The notes under the pieces: model-generated
The model's database searches: none
Told to the model about the DNA's origin: nothing
Seen by the model: only the letters and a program-made list of their open reading frames with translations
Shown here: positions 1-9,933 of the stretch, piece after piece
Layout: every line of letters starts with the position of its first letter
How positions within the stretch are numbered: the first letter of the stretch is position 1
Made by a program: the position numbers and the translations under genes
NCBI RefSeq assembly: GCF_024637875.1
Contig: NZ_CP102451.1
Location: 1,553,001 to 1,617,000, forward strand
Length of the DNA: 64,000 bases
Reading direction: 5' to 3'
DNA from: Vagococcus luciliae
Lineage (GTDB): Bacteria > Bacillota > Bacilli > Lactobacillales > Vagococcaceae

Positions 1-757
1 AATGATTATTACGGATGATGTCTATGGCACGTTTGTTAATGATTTTCAGACAGTCTATTCTGTTGTTCCTTTTAATACATTATTAGTGTACTCTTACTCA
101 AAATTATTTGGTGCAACAGGATGGCGACTAGGCATCATTGGATTACATAAAGAAAATGTCTTCGATAAGTTAATTAAAGAGTTACCTAGTGAAGAACAAG
201 CTAAATTAAATAAACGTTATAATCTTGTCGTATTAGATACTGAAGAAATGAGCTTCATTGATCGAATGGTAGCAGATAGCCGGTCGATTGGCTTGTATCA
301 TATTGCAGGATTATCAACACCGTCGCAAATTATGGAAGCTTTATTTAGTTTGACTCATTTAGTTGTATCAGACATAAGTGATGATTATATCGAGGCTTCA
401 AAAAAATTAGTGAATGAGCGTTACGAAAAATTACATGCTGCTTTAGATTATGCTAAAGATGAAAGTGCCAAAAATGCTAAGTATTATTCAATGATTAATA
501 TTTATCATTTAGCAGAAGAAAAATATGGGGCTGAGTTTAGTCACTATTTAGAAACTCATTATGAACAAATCGATTTTTTAATTAATCTTGCGCAAAAGAA
601 TGGAATTGTTTTAATGGATGGCGTTGGATTTGGGGCTAATCCTGGTGACTTACGTGTATCTGAGGCAAATTTACCAACCAAAGACTATCAAAAAATTGGA
701 CAACAGATGCTAGAATTATTAAATGAGTACTATCAAGCATTTAAAAAACAATCATAA
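1..757 (+). CDS. aspD: Aspartate 4-decarboxylase / aspartate transaminase, C-terminal part
   Basis: This is the C-terminal part (about 250 residues) of a PLP-dependent fold-type I enzyme cut by the left window edge. The frame is open to base 1, so the ATG at base 2 is internal. The motif SYSKLFGATGWRLG carries the lysine expected to form the Schiff base with PLP. GDLRVSEANL near the end has the arginine expected to bind the substrate carboxylate. The long insert after the PLP lysine matches the large (about 530 residue) bifunctional aspartate 4-decarboxylases, which convert aspartate to alanine and CO2, rather than ordinary 400-residue aminotransferases. The product is cytoplasmic. In lactic acid bacteria it usually works with an aspartate/alanine antiporter, not visible here. 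The family call is firm; the exact activity is inferred. Confidence 0.85.
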   Translation, partial: MIITDDVYGTFVNDFQTVYSVVPFNTLLVYSYSKLFGATGWRLGIIGLHKENVFDKLIKELPSEEQAKLNKRYNLVVLDTEEMSFIDRMVADSRSIGLYHIAGLSTPSQIMEALFSLTHLVVSDISDDYIEASKKLVNERYEKLHAALDYAKDESAKNAKYYSMINIYHLAEEKYGAEFSHYLETHYEQIDFLINLAQKNGIVLMDGVGFGANPGDLRVSEANLPTKDYQKIGQQMLELLNEYYQAFKKQS

Positions 758-791
758 AAAGATGTGAAGGGTTTTACCTTCACATCTTTTT
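756..791. terminator. Bidirectional terminator between convergent genes
   Basis: A perfect 15-bp stem (756-770 with 777-791) with a 6-base loop has A-tracts and T-tracts on both sides. It ends the plus-strand decarboxylase gene and the minus-strand DUF998 gene, whose stop codon lies in the right arm. Confidence 0.9.
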
Positions 792-1965
792 ATTTAGTAA
801 TCTCTTCTATTTTAACTAAAATCACATCATCTTCATAAGCACATAATCGATTAATTTGTTGTAATAATAATAAAATCCAACTAAAAGCTAATCCAAACGC
901 AATAATTTCAAAAACAGTAAGTGATAAATAACCAATCGTTTCAAATAGAAAATTTGCTACTAATAAAATGATAGCTATGCCATAGGAGACAATCAAAAAT
1001 TCTTTTGTGACTTTGGGTAAAAGCCATTTTATCCCTATAATAAGAAGGATGATAATAAATACTAAAAGATTAGCAGCGTGATTGTGTAATTCATGCCAGA
1101 CGCCTTCATTATTAGGAAAGAAACCAACACCGCCTAATGAAAGAGAAAGTAATATCATCAAAATACGTAAAATAGTAATACCTTTTCCATTATAGCCATG
1201 ATTTTTTAAGTTAACGAACAAATAATCAACTAAAGCAATCATTAGTAAAGAAGCTAAAATAAGCGTTAAATTAAACGGCCAACTTCTTATCGCTTCATTT
1301 GTGCCAAGATAACTAAAGTTATGTTGCCACCACTTGCTTTGACTATTTGTTAACATAGCAAAAAAAATGCCCCCAATAATCACAGCTACTAATAAAGACA
1401 CAATCATTGATGAAGTAAATATGTTGGCAGAATAAATCATAAAATAATTAATAATACAGGCAAACATAAAAAAGATAGTTATTGCAGTAAATTCATCAAA
1501 GCTAGCTCCAACAAATAGTTTGCTAATCATCCAAAAGAATGAAGACAGCAAGAGGGCTAATGTAACAGTAAATGAAAAAATAATAGTAGGGACATTTCGC
1601 CAATAGATATCCAATGTTGATTTGTTTTTAGGATTTCGTTTTCCTTTAATAAAAAAGTAAGAAAAAGAACACATACCACTAATTAATCCTAAATAAATCA
1701 AATGGCTAGCAATAGAAAAATTACCAGTTAAAGGAATTTGTCCAAGGGATTTTTGGTAAATAGAATAACAAAATATTAGTGTCATCACAATAGATGGATA
1801 AATGAAATACTTAAGTGAAATTGCTTCATTATTCTTAACAATCGTTGGTTTTTCAAGAATTAGACGATTGTCTTCCTTTCTAACTTGTAAAACTTTATCG
1901 CTTTCTAACTTATTTTCGTCAATAAACGAGGCTGGTATGTCAATTCGATATCTTTTTTGAGACAT
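790..1965 (-). CDS. AbrB-like domain plus DUF998 membrane protein
   Basis: The first 45 residues look like a SpoVT/AbrB swapped-hairpin segment (RYRIDIPASFIDENKL, then VLQVRKEDNRLILEKP). The rest is a polytopic membrane protein with about 10 hydrophobic helices and matches the general pattern of DUF998 proteins (HELHNHAAN before the last helices). Fusion of an AbrB-type segment to a membrane domain suggests a membrane-tethered regulatory or oligomerisation module, but no function is known. It sits alone between two terminators, with aspD convergent on one side and xerS on the other. An AGGAG-like site precedes the ATG. Confidence 0.6.
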   Translation of the reverse strand: MSQKRYRIDIPASFIDENKLESDKVLQVRKEDNRLILEKPTIVKNNEAISLKYFIYPSIVMTLIFCYSIYQKSLGQIPLTGNFSIASHLIYLGLISGMCSFSYFFIKGKRNPKNKSTLDIYWRNVPTIIFSFTVTLALLLSSFFWMISKLFVGASFDEFTAITIFFMFACIINYFMIYSANIFTSSMIVSLLVAVIIGGIFFAMLTNSQSKWWQHNFSYLGTNEAIRSWPFNLTLILASLLMIALVDYLFVNLKNHGYNGKGITILRILMILLSLSLGGVGFFPNNEGVWHELHNHAANLLVFIIILLIIGIKWLLPKVTKEFLIVSYGIAIILLVANFLFETIGYLSLTVFEIIAFGLAFSWILLLLQQINRLCAYEDDVILVKIEEITK

Positions 1966-2061
1966 AATGCAACTCCTTTGTCATATTTCGATTTATAAAA
2001 ATAATTATAACAAAAATACGTCATAATTATGAGATTATTTAATCATGATTTATATACAAAA

Positions 2062-2084
2062 AGCCATTCAAAGAATGAATGACT
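2062..2084 (-). terminator. Terminator after xerS
   Basis: On the minus strand an 8-bp stem with one G-U pair (AGTCATTC with GAATGGCT) is followed by TTTTT. It starts directly after the xerS stop codon. Confidence 0.7.
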
Positions 2085-3164
2085 TTAATTAGTCCATAAA
2101 TCATTAATCGCTTCTCTTTTTTCTTCATCAACTAAATGAGTGTATAGAGCAGTAGCACTCGTTCCTGTCTGTCCTAGTTGGTGAGAGACGGTCAGTAAAC
2201 TATTTGTTTTTTTATAGAGTTGAGTTCCTACCGTATGTCGTAATTTATGTGGTGTAATACGTGTTTTAAAGGCACTACTATATTTTGCCACTAACTTTTC
2301 AACAGTTGATTGATCGATTTGTTGTGCTTTTCCTCGATAGAGTGAAAGAAATAAACTTTTTTGAGTTCTTTCTGGGTGATAGAGAGTGTGGCGTTCTTTA
2401 GCGTACTCACTAATGTATTCCATAAAAACAGAAGAAATCATTGTGGTGTCTTTAAATCCGCCTTTACGAATAACAGTCGCTTCCATATTAGAGATATCCA
2501 AATCTGACACATTCATATTGACTAATTCAGATAGACGAATTCCAGTACCTAAAAATAGAGCAATAATCGCCAAATCACGTGTTTTATTTCGTTTAAACGC
2601 ATACTTTGCTTGATGACTAGTTAATAAATTTTCGTAAGACGTGTCAATAAACTCAATAAATTCTAGAGATTCATCTCCTATTAAAATTTTCTTTTCGATT
2701 GCTCGTGATCTATCTTGAAGTGTTCGTCCAGTTTTAACATTATCTATTTTTAACATAATATTTTGTTGTATATATGGTTTTCCATCTTGATTTTCTGTTT
2801 GAGTTGCTAAAAATTGAAATAATGATTTTAACGCTGTAATGGAGCGCTGAATACTTACATGACTTCTTAGTCTTCCGTCTGAGCTTGTTCCAAGACGTGG
2901 TGATGAAAGAAGGTAGCCTTTATATAATTCGACATCTTCATATGTTAAATGATTCATTTCTTCAAGTGTGATACTAGCAGTATCTGAAAAAATAAGGGAC
3001 TCATGTTTTAACCATTCAAAAAAGCGACGAAATTCTTTAGAATATTCATATAGAGTGGTGACAGAATAGGGAACAATGCTTTTTTTTTGTACATATTCAT
3101 GAACAAAGAAGGGAAGAGTCTTTAATTCTAATTCTAATCGATTTATATTTTTTTCTTGAGACAT
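2085..3164 (-). CDS. xerS: Tyrosine recombinase XerS
   Basis: This 359-residue protein has the SAM-like core-binding domain (about 15-125) and the tyrosine recombinase catalytic domain (about 165-350). Visible catalytic residues are Arg210 in GTGIRLSEL, a lysine near 234, His306 and Arg309 in TPHKLRHT, and nucleophile Tyr341 in TALYTHL. The histidine usual in box III is replaced by Gln332 in LGQTGTSA, a change I associate with the XerS type. XerS resolves chromosome dimers on its own at a dif site in streptococci and lactococci, normally with FtsK. GGAGG lies at the right distance from the ATG. A perfect palindrome about 100 bp upstream is the likely recombination site. Confidence 0.9.
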   Translation of the reverse strand: MSQEKNINRLELELKTLPFFVHEYVQKKSIVPYSVTTLYEYSKEFRRFFEWLKHESLIFSDTASITLEEMNHLTYEDVELYKGYLLSSPRLGTSSDGRLRSHVSIQRSITALKSLFQFLATQTENQDGKPYIQQNIMLKIDNVKTGRTLQDRSRAIEKKILIGDESLEFIEFIDTSYENLLTSHQAKYAFKRNKTRDLAIIALFLGTGIRLSELVNMNVSDLDISNMEATVIRKGGFKDTTMISSVFMEYISEYAKERHTLYHPERTQKSLFLSLYRGKAQQIDQSTVEKLVAKYSSAFKTRITPHKLRHTVGTQLYKKTNSLLTVSHQLGQTGTSATALYTHLVDEEKREAINDLWTN

Positions 3165-3261
3165 AAGATAACCTCCAAACGTATGTTTGTATATATAATA
3201 TACTTTATTTTAAAATAAGTCAATAAGACTAATGATATATTGTTATTTTAAAATAATAATA

Positions 3262-3305
3262 TTTTTACCTTTCTTGAAAGATGATACTTTCAAGAAAGGT
3301 AAAAA
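3262..3305. other. dif: Candidate dif recombination site upstream of xerS
   Basis: A perfect 19-bp inverted repeat (3262-3280 tttttacctttcttgaaag; 3287-3305 its complement) has a 6-bp centre ATGATA. The inner 11+6+11 geometry is that of a classic Xer site. The TTTCTTGAAA half-site resembles the arm of streptococcal difSL sites as I remember them. No T-tract follows the stem on either strand, so it is not a normal terminator. In lactococci and streptococci difSL lies next to xerS, which fits. Identity as dif is inferred. Confidence 0.6.
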
Positions 3306-3941
3306 AGTATCTATGAATCTTTAAAATGTTTGATAGATTTCTATTTATTTAGGATAAATCAATATTACATAAGTTATTTAGCTGATTAATAAGAGATTAA
3401 TTAGTTTTATTATCATGGTAAATATATAAGCTATTTGTTATTTAATAGTAATTAGATAACCAGTTAAACTATATAAATAATCACGATAGATCTATTTAAT
3501 CAACATTATATTTTTAACTATCATAATGTATTTACACAAGTAGATAATATAAATAAACTTCATCATGTAGTCATGTTAATATAATAATGCTATAAGTCAT
3601 AGCAAGATAGATAGGTTTTATTTAGTTAAATAAACTATATATATGAATGGCTCATGATGATGATGTGTTTTATGAATAATATGGTATATCTTGTAAAATT
3701 TAATCCCTAAAACTACTTCGTTTAATATATATTATGTAAACCAATTAAAAATAATTTACTTATCGACATATGATACTTCTCTCTTTCTTAAATTAACCAA
3801 AATAAAAAGCTCTAATAACTATTTTATTTTGGTTTGTTTTTTTTTGTATAATATATTACTAATTTGTTCTAACGCAGATTGCTATGTAAATAAATCTAAT
3901 CCATTATAAGGATTATAACAACACATATAATTTTCTCGCAA
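3306..3941. other. AT-rich gap with no recognisable gene
   Basis: About 640 bp between the candidate dif site and pheA. All frames are broken by frequent stops. The only clear structure is the inverted repeat at 3795-3834. No convincing terminator for the aro operon is seen directly after pheA. Confidence 0.6.
3795..3834 (+). repeat. 13-bp inverted repeat followed by a T-tract
   Basis: aaccaaaataaaa (3795-3807) pairs perfectly with ttttattttggtt (3822-3834) around a 14-base loop, and the plus strand then runs into about ten Ts. It looks like a weak plus-strand terminator, although no plus-strand gene precedes it. Confidence 0.45.
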
Positions 3942-4769
3942 TCACGCCTTTATAACAATGGGATAATACCCTAGGTACTGATATTTAGCACCCAACATGG
4001 TGATTTCTTCAAGTGCATATTCAACTAGTTTGACGTTATCATCAATCAGGACATCAAGAATAAAGTAGTACTCACCTAATTCAGTTTTTAATGGTCGTGA
4101 TTCTATTTTACTTAAATCAATTTCACGCCAAGCGAAGGCTGAGAGTACTTTATGTAAAATACCAGGGGCATTTTTAGGTAATGTTATAAATAGCGTTATT
4201 TTTTTCGGTTGGTACTCATCTTGTCTAAACGGCTCTTTACCTAATAACCAAAAACGTGTTTGATTAAATCGATTGTCTTGAATGCCTGATGATAAAATTT
4301 CTAACCCATACTCTCTTGCTGCTTCTTTTGAGGCAATTGCTGCAACTGACTCAGATGGGTGTTCAGCCACATACTCTGCAGCAAATGTTGTTGATGGAAC
4401 TTGTTCTATCAACACATCCGGGTAATATGTTTCCAAAAATTGGTGTGATTGTGCTAGAGCTTGTGGATGTGATAAGATTTTTTTAGGAATGATTGTCAAA
4501 TCATTTACTAATAAGTTTTGTTGTATTGGTAAAATGATTTCACGACAAACAGTGATATCTTTTTGTTGAAAGAGTCCATCCATACTTGTGTGAACAGACC
4601 CTTCCAATGAGTTCTCAATTGGTACAACCGCATAATCAACTTGATTCTTCTTCAAGGCATTTAAGCAATTCGTAATGCTTGCGTAAGGCTGTAATGATGA
4701 ATCATCAAAATAATATGATGCTGCTTTGTATGTAAACGAGTTTTTTGGTCCTAAATAACCAACTTTCAT
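3942..4769 (-). CDS. pheA: Prephenate dehydratase
   Basis: This 275-residue enzyme converts prephenate to phenylpyruvate, the committed step to phenylalanine. Residues 1-180 form the prephenate dehydratase domain (GYLGPKNSFTYKAA at the start, then VVPIENSLEGSV and the TRFWLLG motif). Residues from about 190 form an ACT domain with the Phe-binding ESRP motif, so feedback inhibition by phenylalanine is expected. No chorismate mutase domain is fused, unlike the enterobacterial P-protein. It is the last gene of the aro operon: the stop of aroK directly abuts this ATG, and the AGGTGA ribosome site lies in the aroK tail, so translational coupling is likely. Confidence 0.95.
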   Translation of the reverse strand: MKVGYLGPKNSFTYKAASYYFDDSSLQPYASITNCLNALKKNQVDYAVVPIENSLEGSVHTSMDGLFQQKDITVCREIILPIQQNLLVNDLTIIPKKILSHPQALAQSHQFLETYYPDVLIEQVPSTTFAAEYVAEHPSESVAAIASKEAAREYGLEILSSGIQDNRFNQTRFWLLGKEPFRQDEYQPKKITLFITLPKNAPGILHKVLSAFAWREIDLSKIESRPLKTELGEYYFILDVLIDDNVKLVEYALEEITMLGAKYQYLGYYPIVIKA

Positions 4770-5273
4770 TTAATCACCTACTAATTCTAAAATAACATCA
4801 GCGATTTCTTCTGGTGTTTTATTTGTGGTATCGACAATATGATCTGCAATCTCTTCATAAATAGGAATTCGAGGCAAAAAGATATCTTTCACCTCTTCTA
4901 TTGTTTTATTATGCAACAACGGACGATAATTTGCCGTATCTTGCTCGATTCGACGTAATAATTCATCTAAATCTGTTTGTAAATAAACGACAGTAGCATG
5001 GTTTTTTAATAACACTTGATTTTCCTCTTTTAAAATTACCCCACCACCTGGCGATAAAATACCAGGTGTGTTTAGAAAGTCTTTTAACATAGCGGTTTCA
5101 AGCTCTCTAAAAGCTTCTTCTCCATGCTTATCAAAGTACTCAGATATAGGCAGCCCAATTTTTTTGACAATACACTGGTCTAAATCAATTTGTTTCGTTG
5201 CTGTTTTTTTTGCTAATACATTACCAACTGTGGTTTTACCTGCTCCCATAAAGCCAATTAAAACAAGCGTCAT
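4770..5273 (-). CDS. aroK: Shikimate kinase
   Basis: This enzyme phosphorylates shikimate with ATP to shikimate 3-phosphate. Starting at the ATG at 5273, the 167-residue product begins MTLVLIGFMGAGKTTVG with a Walker A loop directly after the first strand, as in all shikimate kinases. A longer reading frame continues upstream, but that part overlaps aroA and adds 32 unrelated residues, so the shorter start is preferred. The shikimate-binding D-L-D-Q motif, the R-E-x-E motif (EEAFRELE), SPGGG and the lid arginine in NYRPLL are all present. The gene follows aroA with one base between stop and start. Confidence 0.93.
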   Translation of the reverse strand: MTLVLIGFMGAGKTTVGNVLAKKTATKQIDLDQCIVKKIGLPISEYFDKHGEEAFRELETAMLKDFLNTPGILSPGGGVILKEENQVLLKNHATVVYLQTDLDELLRRIEQDTANYRPLLHNKTIEEVKDIFLPRIPIYEEIADHIVDTTNKTPEEIADVILELVGD

Positions 5274-5274
5274 T

Positions 5275-6558
5275 TTAATGCTCACCTCTTGAAAGTCGTG
5301 TGACATCCTCGAAAAAAGCTGGATAAGATACTGAGACAGCTTCTGATTTTTCCATAATGACTTCTTCATCAGTCAATAAAGCAGCAATTTGAAGCATCAT
5401 CCCGATACGATGATCCCCTCGACTAGATACTTTTCCACCGTGCAATTGACATGGGCCATTGATGATTAACCCATCTTCAGTTGGCTTGATATCTGCACCA
5501 ATTTTTCTTAATTCTTCAGCTGTTGCGTCAATACGATTGGTTTCTTTTACTTTTAGTTCTTCAGCATTTTTAATGACTGTTTGACCATCTGCTTGTGTTG
5601 CTAGCAAAGCAATAATGGGAATTTCATCAATCAAACGAGGAATAATATCCCCACCAACTATTGTAGAAGTTAAATTACTTGTTTTGACAGTGATGGTGGC
5701 TGATTGGTTAGCATGATCTTCTTCACTAATCACCACATCGGCATTCATCTCTTCTAAAACATCTAGAATCCCTGTTCTTGTTGGATTAACCCCCACGTTT
5801 TTAAGCACGATTTCACTATTTGGTACAACAGCTCCTGCAACTAAAAAGAACGCCGCAGATGAAATATCACCAGGCACAGTGACGTTTTGTCCAACCAGTC
5901 GTTGTGGCCCTGTAATGCGAATGTCTTTTCCATCTGTTGTGATAGACCCACCAAATTGACGAATCATTTCTTCAGTGTGATTTCTAGTGGGTTCTTTTTC
6001 GATAATAGTTGTCTCACCATCAGCTTGCAAAGCTGCAAACAAGATAGCAGATTTCACTTGAGCACTTGCTACTGGCATGTGATAAGTGATTGGTGTTAGT
6101 TGATTATTAGCTGAAATATGAATAGGAGGATATTCACTATTATCATGCCCAGATAGATTAGCATTCATTTGATTAAGTGGTAACATGACGCGATTCATTG
6201 GACGTTTGTTTAAGTACTCGTCACCAAATAAAATCGTGTCGAATGACTGTTTCGCCAAAATCCCCATCATTAAACGAATAGTGGTACCAGAATTACCTAA
6301 ATCAAGTGAAGTAGCTGGTTTTTTTAGACCATCAAAGCCTACACCTGTTACACGAATGGTTTCACCATCATCTGTGATTGGTACACCTAAGCTTTTAAAT
6401 GCGTTAAGTGTACTTAAACAATCTTCTCCTCGTAAGAAGTTTTTGATGGTTGTGGTACCTTCTGAAATCGCACCAAACATAATGCTTCGATGTGAAATAG
6501 ATTTATCAGCAGGAACATGAATGGTTCCATTTAATGGATTAGCTGAGATTAATTTCAT
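5275..6558 (-). CDS. aroA: 5-enolpyruvylshikimate-3-phosphate synthase
   Basis: This enzyme joins PEP to shikimate 3-phosphate to give EPSP. The 427 residues match the usual size. The N-terminal motif [16 protein letters not shown] carries the substrate-binding lysine and arginine. [13 protein letters not shown] is the conserved glycine-rich PEP-binding segment, and a second R-G-D-H-R motif near the C-terminus is also typical. The LxxGNSGTT pattern rather than LGNAGTA suggests a class II, Gram-positive type enzyme, a group that often has lower sensitivity to glyphosate; that point is inferred. AGGAGG precedes the ATG. Confidence 0.96.
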   Translation of the reverse strand: MKLISANPLNGTIHVPADKSISHRSIMFGAISEGTTTIKNFLRGEDCLSTLNAFKSLGVPITDDGETIRVTGVGFDGLKKPATSLDLGNSGTTIRLMMGILAKQSFDTILFGDEYLNKRPMNRVMLPLNQMNANLSGHDNSEYPPIHISANNQLTPITYHMPVASAQVKSAILFAALQADGETTIIEKEPTRNHTEEMIRQFGGSITTDGKDIRITGPQRLVGQNVTVPGDISSAAFFLVAGAVVPNSEIVLKNVGVNPTRTGILDVLEEMNADVVISEEDHANQSATITVKTSNLTSTIVGGDIIPRLIDEIPIIALLATQADGQTVIKNAEELKVKETNRIDATAEELRKIGADIKPTEDGLIINGPCQLHGGKVSSRGDHRIGMMLQIAALLTDEEVIMEKSEAVSVSYPAFFEDVTRLSRGEH

Positions 6559-6572
6559 AGTGTCATTACCTC

Positions 6573-7664
6573 CTATTGTATTCGACAGACATAATCTGTG
6601 TGTGATTCAATGCATTCTTTTGCTTGCAATAAATCATGGTCATTTTTAAAACTAACCTGAAGCACACCGATAATGTCTTCTCGTGTTTCTAATATTTTTA
6701 AATTGATAATTGAGATATTAGCTTCTCCTAAAAGACCTGTAACTTCAGCAATAATCCCAGGTTTATCCGGCACATCAACAAATAAATCATAAAATGCCGG
6801 GATTGATCCTTTTTGATGGATTGGAAGTTGGTCGCGGGTTTCTTTTGCCCGTTCGAAAAAATCATAAATGGCATTAGAGTCTTTACTTAATAACCACTGT
6901 TTAACTTGATTCATTTGCTTTTGCCAATCATCAAGCTCTTGAACAAGTGTTGCGCGATTGCTCATTAAGATATCCGTCCACATTTTTGGATCAGATGATG
7001 CGATCCTTGTAATATCACGAAATCCTCCAGCGGCTAATTGTTTGGCTCTTGGGTGCTCTTGATTAAAGGCATCGGCTTGATTGACTAAACCTGACGCAAT
7101 AATATGTGGCAAATGAGATAGCATTGCTGTAATTTCATCGTGCTCATCAGATGTTAGTTCCACGTATTTGGCATGAGTTCCGCTGTATAGTTGTGTTAAC
7201 TCCTCCACACGGTTTATGTGTCGATCGTTCGTTATAATAAAATAAGCATTTTCAAATAAGTTCTCATCAGCAGCTGTAACACCAGATTTATGTGATCCTG
7301 CCATTGGGTGAGCACCGATAAAATCAAATGGCATCTCTTTGGCTTGTTGCATGATCTCTTTTTTAGTACTACCTGTGTCACTCACTAAGAGGTTTTCTTT
7401 TAATGAAAGCGAGGATAGTTGATTTAAATAGTTTATTGAAATCGACACAGGCGTAGCTAAAATAATGACATCTGCTAATTTAGCACCTTCTTCAAATGAA
7501 TCAGGAAGGTTGTCTACGATGCCAATTTTTTTAGCAATTAGTTTTGTGCTATCGAAATAATCCCATCCAATGAGTGTTACATCAGGATGGTCTAATTTTA
7601 TACATTTAGCCAACGAAGAACCAATTAGTCCTAGACCAACAATCATGATGGTTTTACTAGTCAT
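6573..7664 (-). CDS. tyrA: Prephenate dehydrogenase with ACT domain
   Basis: This enzyme oxidises prephenate to 4-hydroxyphenylpyruvate with NAD+, the committed step to tyrosine. The Rossmann motif [10 protein letters not shown] lies at the N-terminus. The catalytic [10 protein letters not shown] segment is near residue 120. A C-terminal ACT domain (about 293-363, [20 protein letters not shown]) should mediate tyrosine inhibition. An in-frame ATG two codons upstream touches the AGGAGG with no spacing, so the ATG at 7664, six bases from the site, is the better start (363 residues). Confidence 0.94.
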   Translation of the reverse strand: MTSKTIMIVGLGLIGSSLAKCIKLDHPDVTLIGWDYFDSTKLIAKKIGIVDNLPDSFEEGAKLADVIILATPVSISINYLNQLSSLSLKENLLVSDTGSTKKEIMQQAKEMPFDFIGAHPMAGSHKSGVTAADENLFENAYFIITNDRHINRVEELTQLYSGTHAKYVELTSDEHDEITAMLSHLPHIIASGLVNQADAFNQEHPRAKQLAAGGFRDITRIASSDPKMWTDILMSNRATLVQELDDWQKQMNQVKQWLLSKDSNAIYDFFERAKETRDQLPIHQKGSIPAFYDLFVDVPDKPGIIAEVTGLLGEANISIINLKILETREDIIGVLQVSFKNDHDLLQAKECIESHTDYVCRIQ

Positions 7665-7681
7665 AAGCATCCTCCTAGCGA

Positions 7682-8848
7682 CTAAAAGTTTTTAGTGTAC
7701 TCTCTATACTCTTTTACTGATTGAACGAGTTCTTCAAACGAATCACTTTCAAATTTTTCAAGAATTTCATTTGCTACAACAGTTGCGACCACATTTTCAG
7801 CTACTACACTTGCAGCCGGAACAGCTGTACTATCTGAGCGTTCGATACTTGCTTTATATGGCTCTTTTGTGTCAATATCAACACTTTGAAGAGGTTTGTA
7901 TAATGTAGGAATAGGTTTCATAACGCCACGTACCACAATTGGCTCACCATTTGTCATACCACCTTCAAATCCACCAAGATTATTAGTTCTTCTAGTGTAA
8001 CCTTTTTGTTCATCCCACAGAATTTCATCCATGACTTGAGAACCAGGTAAAACACCTGCTTCAAACCCTACACCAAACTCTGCGCCTTTAAACGCGTTAA
8101 TACTAACGACAGCTTGTGCGATTTTGGCATCTAATTTTCGATCCCATTGGACATAACTTCCTAGACCAGCTGGAACACCACCGACTAAAACTTCAACAAC
8201 ACCACCTATTGTGTCGCCTTTTTTCTTTGTTTCGTCGATTAAATCTCTAATCTCTTGCTCAATAGTAGCATCTACCACACGTACATCAGATTGTTCTGAC
8301 ATTTCGCGAATTTCTGATACAGTTAATCCATCAGGAACTGTTGCTTTAATCCCACCAAGCATGGTGACGTGACCAGCAACGTCAATGTCTAATTCTGAAA
8401 GGATTTTTTTAGCGATTGCACCGATTGCCACTCGCATTGTTGTTTCACGTGCCGACGAGCGTTCTAACACGTTTCTTAAATCATTGAAGTGGTATTTCAT
8501 GCCACCAACTAAGTCAGCATGTCCTGGTCTTGGTCTAGCGACACGACGGATTTTCTTTTGTTTTTCAGGCACGTCTTCAATACCCATGACTTTCGTCCAG
8601 TTTTTCCAGTCTTTATTTTCCACGACTAGTGTAATAGGAGAGCCTAATGTTTTTCCGTGACGGAGACCTGAAGTGATTCTAACACGGTCTGTTTCAATAA
8701 TCATGCGCCCACCTCGACCGTAACCTGTTTGTCGTCTAATTAATTCCTTGTTAATATCATCTGCAGTTAAAGGTAATCCTGCAGGAAGTCCTTCAATAAT
8801 TGCCGTTAGTTCAGGACCATGTGATTCACCGGCTGTAATATATCTCAC
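7682..8848 (-). CDS. aroC: Chorismate synthase
   Basis: This FMN-dependent enzyme makes chorismate from EPSP, the branch point of the aromatic pathways. The start is GTG, sharing one base with the aroB stop (TAGTG), with AGGAGG just upstream. The protein has the expected length (388 residues). Family signatures include GESHGPEL at the start, [10 protein letters not shown] with catalytic His, the arginine-rich [12 protein letters not shown] segment, and R-S-D-S-T-A-V-P-A near the C-terminus. The stop-start overlap indicates translational coupling with aroB. Confidence 0.97.
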   Translation of the reverse strand: MRYITAGESHGPELTAIIEGLPAGLPLTADDINKELIRRQTGYGRGGRMIIETDRVRITSGLRHGKTLGSPITLVVENKDWKNWTKVMGIEDVPEKQKKIRRVARPRPGHADLVGGMKYHFNDLRNVLERSSARETTMRVAIGAIAKKILSELDIDVAGHVTMLGGIKATVPDGLTVSEIREMSEQSDVRVVDATIEQEIRDLIDETKKKGDTIGGVVEVLVGGVPAGLGSYVQWDRKLDAKIAQAVVSINAFKGAEFGVGFEAGVLPGSQVMDEILWDEQKGYTRRTNNLGGFEGGMTNGEPIVVRGVMKPIPTLYKPLQSVDIDTKEPYKASIERSDSTAVPAASVVAENVVATVVANEILEKFESDSFEELVQSVKEYREYTKNF

Positions 8849-9915
8849 TAAACTTCCTCCTCGATAATGTAATCTTTTATTGTTTCTATTGGAATATCAA
8901 CGATTTTGGCTTGCCCGATTTTTTTTAATAAAATAATTTTAATTGTATTACCACGAGCCTTTTTATCGTGAGTGATAGCTTCGTAAATCATGTCACGATC
9001 TAATGAAATAGAGGTTGGTAAATTAAATCTTTCCAACATTTTAATTAAATCCTCTGTCACACCTTTAGGAGATTGATTAAATGCTTCGGCACGGTTGGAA
9101 ATCATGACCATTCCTAAGCTAACCCCTTCACCATGACTAATCACACCATAACCAGATGTTTTTTCAATTGCATGACCGATTGTGTGACCAAAATTAAGTG
9201 TTAAACGACTACCATGGTCGAAAACATCTTCTTCAACAACACGACGTTTGACATTTAGTGAGGCATGAATCACTTCTTCTGCATGATTTAATAAGTCTTT
9301 TTCATTTTTTAATGTACCTAGATAGTTCCAAAGATCTTTATCTGCAATAGCAGCTGATTTGATAATCTCAGCGATACCTTCTCTAACACGTCTGATTTCT
9401 AATGTATTTAACACATTAGGGTCAATCAAAACACCATCAGGTTGCGCAAACGTCCCAACTAAATTTTTCGCTTTTTTTGTGTTAACTGCCGTTTTTCCAC
9501 CAATACTTGAATCAACTTGTGCTAGTAAGGTTGTTGGAATTTGCAAGAAATGAATTCCTCTCATATAAGTCGAGGCCACAAATCCTGCTAAATCACCAAT
9601 GACACCTCCACCTAAAGCAATCACACCATCACTTCGTGTAAAGTCGTTATCAGCTAAAGCATCATATAAATATGTCGCTTTTTCCAGTGATTTGCTTTCT
9701 TCACCTGGTGGAACGACAAGCATAGTAATGTCAAAGCCGTGGTCAACTAAATTATCTGCCACATCCTCACCATAAAGCTCTGCGACTGTTTCATCTGTGA
9801 TAATCGCTACTCGTTGTGGTCGCCAAATATTCGCCACCCATTGCCCACAAGATTTTAAAAGACCTCGTTGAACCTCAATTTTATAATGGTGATTTGGTAA
9901 ATTTACTTCAATCAT
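8848..9915 (-). CDS. aroB: 3-dehydroquinate synthase
   Basis: This NAD+ and metal dependent enzyme closes DAHP to 3-dehydroquinate. The 355 residues carry the NAD-binding [19 protein letters not shown] segment, [13 protein letters not shown] with the catalytic lysine, and metal ligands in [12 protein letters not shown] and [11 protein letters not shown] good AGGAG site precedes the ATG. It sits between aroF and aroC, as in many aro clusters of the Lactobacillales. Confidence 0.97.
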   Translation of the reverse strand: MIEVNLPNHHYKIEVQRGLLKSCGQWVANIWRPQRVAIITDETVAELYGEDVADNLVDHGFDITMLVVPPGEESKSLEKATYLYDALADNDFTRSDGVIALGGGVIGDLAGFVASTYMRGIHFLQIPTTLLAQVDSSIGGKTAVNTKKAKNLVGTFAQPDGVLIDPNVLNTLEIRRVREGIAEIIKSAAIADKDLWNYLGTLKNEKDLLNHAEEVIHASLNVKRRVVEEDVFDHGSRLTLNFGHTIGHAIEKTSGYGVISHGEGVSLGMVMISNRAEAFNQSPKGVTEDLIKMLERFNLPTSISLDRDMIYEAITHDKKARGNTIKIILLKKIGQAKIVDIPIETIKDYIIEEEV

Positions 9916-9933
9916 GCAAAAGACTCCTTTAGT

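Noticed and set aside
2386-2613. Opposite-strand open frames over xerS, polA, clpB, typA and other genes.
   Set aside because: They mirror well-supported genes, have no ribosome sites and no recognisable products.
3262-3305. The palindrome upstream of xerS as a rho-independent terminator.
   Set aside because: Neither strand has a T-tract after the stem, and it is 640 bp away from the end of the aro operon.
5274-5369. N-terminal extension of shikimate kinase by 32 codons.
   Set aside because: It overlaps aroA, lacks a ribosome site, and adds residues before a P-loop that is always at the N-terminus in this family.
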